Source: Druceiella hillmani
Taxonomy: Eukaryota > Arthropoda > Insecta > Lepidoptera > Hepialidae
NCBI GenBank assembly: GCA_039881145.1
Contig: JAYKKI010000006.1
Span: 6,456,501 to 6,520,500, forward strand
Direction of reading: 5' to 3'
Length of the DNA: 64,000 nucleotides
In this document: piece by piece, positions 58,946-64,000 of the stretch
How positions within the stretch are numbered: the stretch's first letter is position 1
How the letters are laid out: each line of letters starts with the position of its first letter
Translations under genes and position numbers: made by a program
The notes under the pieces: generated by a model
The model's database searches: none
Seen by the model: only the letters and a program-made list of their open reading frames with translations
What the model was told of the DNA's origin: nothing

Positions 58946-60815
58946 AGTCGATTATTCATTACCACGCTATTGACTTTGTATAATATTTAATTAAGACAAT
59001 ACCGAATCAAACAACTTTAAACAACAGTAGAACGAGTGTAGAAATAGTTACTTAAAAATGTTACCTGAATAAATTCACGATTCAATTTTGTACAGAAGTT
59101 AATGTCTGCATTGAAACAAAGAAAACGATTTCAAGGCTAAATTATTTATAAAAATTGAAGGTTAAATTATATTTATCGGGAGAACTACGGTCGATTGTCA
59201 CTTTTGGTGGCCAAATCAAGACTCGGAGTAGGAGGCAGATCAAAGCCGGGATCTTCTTTGATGTACTGTTGGCTATGTGGCTGCTGGCGATGTGTTTAGA
59301 GCGTGTCAGATAAGTTTTAGTAATTATTAAATTAGAAATAGTGTTGAGAAGATCCGATTTTTAATGACTGCTCGGCGAGTTTAAAGAGAGTTTTAAGAAG
59401 AAACCTTCGTTGTTCTTGCATCTTGATTATTGGCAATTACCGAACACTTATATAGCATCTATTAATTTTTTATTTTAAAATTATTTTTTTGGAAATGGTC
59501 ATTGCCTCGATATTGATAATCTACAATATCCGGGTTTATCGAAATGTCAATAATTTTCCGTGAAACAAAATACAATTACTAATATTTGAAGGGAATTGTT
59601 TTTTAAAACGACTGCATTTTTTGTGATTTACATAAGTATTCACTTAACCACTGACAATATCTGACGTAGGTATGGCCAACATTTCGACAGTGAAATCAAT
59701 GTAAACAGCTGATGTTTAATATCTGTGGTGACGGAAGCTCTCTGATCTAATTTTGTCTGAGCCACTGGGTAGTGGCAAGAAGCTGGCGTGAGGTAACCAC
59801 GTTTGTTTGACCATTTTCATGCCACTTTTTGTATTTTTATTAACTGAGTCAAAATGTGGACACATAACTTATTCCTTTTAAATTTGTGCAATTAACGATG
59901 AATGTAAGAATAATTTTTTTTATGTACAGCCTAACCGAAAGTTATTACAAAAAAATGAAGAAGATTCCACAATTCTTGTTATAAAATCACTAATGTCGTT
60001 GAGTTTAATAATCGTCTTAAAATTTAAACAACTATTTAGTTAAACGTTTGTAATAAAATTGAATTTTTGCGATTTATTTATTTTTAGCCAATATAATTGT
60101 TTGTAATAATAATTATTAATATTATGTTATGTGGACTTCATGCAAGCGGTTTTGTAAATAAATATGAAAGTTATTTACAGTAAGTGAACGAAAATGAATC
60201 ATAAGCTCAGTTCATTATTTTTATTTATAAAAAAATGTAAAGCACCATTTGTGATATGCAGTAAAAAATAGCCTAAGTCCATATAGTATTGAGCCCTAGT
60301 GTTACAAGGATAGAAATTAAATGAACAAGGATGAAAATAAAAAATGAGACTCTTGAAGGTTTTATTTAAATATTCAACTAGATAAATGAGATATCTTGTA
60401 TTCTTTTATGAAGAGTGAGGTTATTTTTCCTAATAGGAATACTAATTGAATTACGAAACTATTTGGAATAACAAACTGAAACAAATTGTGTTCCATTGTG
60501 TTCCTTATATTAATCCTTAAATCTAGCAAGTGCGACAGGTTCGTTGAATGAAGTCAAGTTAAATTTGAAAAGAGCGAAAAGCTATTAATTTTGAGAATGC
60601 AGAACTAGTATCGATGTCGGCTAACAGCTTATTTTTTTATTAATTTGGGCAATGGCTGAACACTAAAAAAAGTGAATATTTTTAGAATTTCATACCTTAA
60701 AAGGATAATCGGCCTCATAAGCTTACTTACTTGTCTGTTTGTCTGTCAGAGCCGTTTATCTTAGAAACCGATTAAAGTTTAAACGTAAAATTTGGCATGG
60801 TAATAAGACATATTC
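58946..60815. other. AT-rich B3 interior, no gene seen
   Basis: Follows B2 46990-48000, and then B1 35940-36800, which B2 lacks. The GC-richer block at 59210-59310 (CGGAGTAGGAGGCAGATCAA) matches B2 47225-47345. At 60728-60800 the phrase CTTGTCTGTTTGTCTGTCAG with CTTAGAAACCGATTAAAG precedes repeat D, as in B1. Confidence 0.6.
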
Positions 60816-61172
60816 TCACTCGCACAATACCTAATACTCATATCATTGCCCGCACTTATATCAATACTTAATACTCACATCATTGCCCGCACTTGTATCA
60901 ATACCTAATACTCATATCATTGTCCGCCCTTATATCAATACCTAATACTCATATCATTGCCCGCACTTATATCAATACCTAATACTCATATCATTGTCCG
61001 CACTTACATCAATACCTAATGCTCATATCATTGCCCGCACTTATATCAATACCTAATAATCATATCATTGTCCGCACCTATATCAATACCTAATACTCAC
61101 ATCATTGCCCGCACTTATATCAATACCTAATGCTCATATCATTGCCCGCACTTATATCAATACCTAATACTC
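60816..61172 (+). repeat. 37-bp minisatellite, nine full copies, B3 only
   Basis: Unit ATCATTGCCCGCACTTATAT followed by CAATACCTAATACTCAT. Nine copies differ at one to three positions each, after a partial copy at 60816. B1 (36804) and B2 (48064) have only one copy each of the CCCGC-TATATCAATAC phrase, so this is a recent, still homogeneous expansion. Confidence 0.95.
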
Positions 61173-61194
61173 AAAAATATTCATATAGGAATTT

Positions 61195-61500
61195 AGAGGA
61201 GACAAAATACGTTCTCGATTTTTTTTCAAATTCCTAAATTGTATGGGCATCGTTTGAAAGGCTAATAATAAGGGCTTCAACAATTTTTTTTTCATAATTT
61301 TAGGTAGTATATGTTCAGAGATATACTGAAAAATATCTAAAGAGAAAACCACCTTCCCCTTATTTCCAAAACTAATCTCTAAGAAGACAGCAGGGTTTTT
61401 AGATGTCCACGCAAAACTCGTAGGAAAGGTATAGCTATTATCCTAGATTTTAACTTTTTTAAATATGCACTGTGTTCTTACGCCTGTGAAAGTTATGATA
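61195..61500 (+). repeat. Dispersed repeat D, copy in B3
   Basis: GTATGGGCATCGTTTGAAAG, AATAAGGGCTTCAACAA, TTCATAATTTTAGGTAG, CCCTTATTTCCAAAACT, CAGCAGGGTTTTTAGA and AACTCGTAGGAAAGG. A D copy directly follows the 37-bp array. Confidence 0.65.
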
Positions 61501-64000
61501 TAGGCAATATATCTATTTTGTGAAAAATTAATACTTAATGTTTAATGTAATTAATAATTTAATGTTTACAAGTGTGTACGGAACCGGTTTTTTTTGTAAT
61601 CTTTAATAAACATTTTTTAAATAACTCTTAAAATTTTTTAATGTTTTTATTTCTTATATTTAATTGTCTATATAGTAAAAGTATAATATACGCTTGTTTT
61701 CAATATAGATTGTTTATTTTGTATTATGGTTACAGGTTATATTTCGTTTTTTTTCCTTTCCGATTGTCAATCGCCGAATTGTTTGGTTTATTTATCTTGT
61801 AACACATGAGCTTTTCTTTAAATTATATTGTCTTTCTGTAACACTTACTCTATTTCATCAGTTTTCATCGACCATTTCAAGATTAATTGAACATCACAAA
61901 ATTAAAAATAAATTATTAAAAATTGCCTTTTTCACCAAAAGGATCGCTCAGAAAATGCGGAAAGAAATAATCAACATTAAGAATTATAATTTATAACAGA
62001 ATCTATACCAGATTGAAGAAAAATGATAAATTAATTGTAAAAAAATAATTCTTTATTTACTTAAAACTATTGAAAAATTCGTTATTGAGAAAATGTTTTT
62101 CGGCAAGAAATGTTTCTCATGATATAAGGAAATATTTTCGTTTTTTAAGGAAATATTTTCGTTTGCTTTTTTTCATTTCGTTCAATCAAACACCCGCCCC
62201 CGTCGCTCCCCCCACCCTTACTCACCTCCGCGCATACGCAACGTGATACGGCATTGGTAATATTCAAGCACATAGTCCAAGTGCATTATTATTCATATAA
62301 AATGTGCAAGCTATACTTTGCAGAATATGCATTATACATGCATTTTATTTTTTATATATTTGTTTTCTTGTTCATTACTTATTTATTTTTTGTTTGGTAT
62401 ACCCTTATTGTGCTTTTTCTTTAAGGACTGTACGTTATAATTCTGTAATTGAGTAGATTATACGCAATTTGATGGCCTTCCATTCATTAAATTCTTACAT
62501 TTATTCATCATGGTGGCACTGAAAGAGATTACTTATGTAGCAATAAGTCAACGAAATATATTTGTAATTCTGTGTGCGCATTAAAATTTGAAATAAATAA
62601 TGTTGAATTTATAAAGAGTCGTTAACCTGTTTTTGATACAATAATGGGTGTCCATGAACGCGTATTTCTTATAAAAACTTCTGTTTTTTTTCTTTAACAA
62701 AGCCATAGCAATAAAATATACAAAGCTATCTGTGATCCGTAGTCAAAATTTCAACATTAATTTCAACGAATATAACAAATAGCCATTTAAAAATTTACCA
62801 ATAGATGGCGTTAGTAGAACTACATATGTTGGTGAAATGTTACAACGTTATTCCCCGTCATTTTATCTGTTAAAGGTAACACTATAAATATACTACAAAA
62901 ATGACATGTTTAGTTTAACACGAAGCCTATATCTTATTAATTATACGCTGTATATCTATTAAGCCTTTTCTTTTATTATGGTCAACAACATATTTGTTTA
63001 TATTAAAGGAGTAATTAACAATAATTCCATGATACAATGTGACATATTTCACTTGTGTACTTCACAGATATATTGTAAACTCACTGTGCTCCGCATTTTC
63101 ACGTGCAAAGGATTGTAATAATTATATTGTTTCTCCGCACGTAGTCACTCAACGACCGTCGATTATAAGTGGGACAATCAGTCAATAAATAAGTTGATCT
63201 CTCCCTACATAATGCAGTTTCAACAGTATTCCTCGTCTTCTGTTATATGTTTTTATCACCACTTCTATAACCTTTTTCAAACTACTGGCTTTTTAGAATC
63301 AGACATTTCATTCCGGAAATTAGGGTCAATAAAAAATAAAGAAAAATAAACAAATATTTCCGCTTCCGTTCCGGCCTGTACCTTAATGAGATATGAGCTA
63401 TATTTTTTTTCATAATATGTGTATTTGAACACAAATAATTTCAGAAATTTGACTAATTGTTCCTGAGATTACAAACGAGTAAGCAAATAAACTTTTCACC
63501 TCATTTATTGATATAGGTGTATAATATAACATACTCATGCGTTTGCTGTTAATATTTCTCATATTATACTTCCAGTTAGTCTTAGATAATATCCAATCAA
63601 AGTCACTCGCGTTCTTTAGCGTTTTATATGAAGCGTAATCTATTTTTTGTCTTATTTTCGCCCGATACATCATTTGATAGTGCTATCAAATAACTTTTTA
63701 AATAAGCTGTCGCGTATTTCTCATTTCCTGTCTCATTTCGTATTTCCTTATCTCGATAATGGATTTCCTTTTCTTGTATCTCGATGATCGCATTTTCATT
63801 TCGTTGATTTTATTTTCTCGTTTTTATTTTTATGCTTATTGTGTTGTTTTATGCTAAACAGCTTCAATATTTTCATTTATTTTGTTTTGTAAGTTACGCT
63901 ATTTATGAAATTCGAGTCGAATCTAATTTCCTGCAAAAAAGAATTAAGTTAAGGAAAAAAGTTGGTTAGGTAGACAGTACGGCTAAACTTCGATGAAAAT
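61501..64000. other. AT-rich end of the window (B3), no gene seen
   Basis: Corresponds to B1 37130-38900 and B2 48500-50540. A pyrimidine- and C-rich patch lies at 62190-62225 (CACCCGCCCCCGTCGCTCCC). An 87-codon minus frame (63410-63673) overlaps DNA shared with B1 and B2, where the frame is not kept at that length. Confidence 0.55.

Larger units (their letters stand above)
53651..64000 (+). repeat. Long tandem unit B, copy 3 (B3), runs off the window
   Basis: Begins with the TTTGTATATTTATTAGAGTAG phrase and GCAAAACTTCTAGACCG. It follows B2 up to about 55500, is interrupted by a 2.6-kb gypsy-type relic and a duplicated B segment, and then follows B1/B2 to the edge. At the edge it has reached the segment matching B1 about 38890. 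Confidence 0.85.

Overview
This window looks like a gene desert from an AT-rich arthropod, most likely insect, nuclear genome. I find no credible intact host gene, no tRNA or rRNA, and no CRISPR or bacterial-style feature. The open frames are short and mostly chance, for example the Ile-Tyr frames over TA microsatellites. The insect assignment is an inference from base composition and from the mobile elements (mariner, ZMYM1-like hAT, a gypsy-type gag, a non-LTR retrotransposon tail). I cannot name the species.

The layout is dominated by two unrelated families of very long, diverged tandem duplications. Family U fills about 1-31440. Copy U1 is 1-9748, a 0.3-kb false start follows at 9749-10060, U2 is 10061-17510, U3 is 17738-26096, and U4 is 26319-31440 (truncated and interrupted). 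A spacer at about 31441-33540 holds a mariner relic. Family B fills 33540-64000: B1 33540-44735, B2 44736-53650, B3 from 53651 past the window edge. All copies are head to tail on the same strand. Size differences between copies come from insertions, deletions and local repeat expansions.

Mobile-element relics sit on or in these units. The 3' end of a non-LTR retrotransposon ORF is part of the U unit (8080-8505, 9947-10050, 24745-25040). A fold-back element family has five copies, two of them at the U2/U3 and U3/U4 junctions. A dead ZMYM1-type hAT transposon (26759-28855) interrupts U4 and is flanked by a degenerate 8-bp duplication. A dead mariner transposase lies at 31440-32245. A gypsy-type gag relic (55523-58088) lies in B3 between two copies of a B-unit segment. 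A roughly 300-bp dispersed repeat occurs in both families.

The most unusual pattern is a set of perfect or near-perfect hairpins that occur in one copy of a unit but not at the matching place in sister copies (8836, 19205, 24794, 29080, 43450, 53450). They look like inverted duplications made by template switching after the units duplicated. Some could be young sources of hairpin RNA. Other copy-specific changes include a 37-bp minisatellite amplified only in B3, 105-bp and 41-bp duplications in U2 and U3, and TA microsatellites expanded at matching sites. I cannot show that any part is transcribed or selected. The best candidates for unexplained conservation are the U core near 3660-3900 and the B core near 34370-34785. 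All similarity judgements are by eye.
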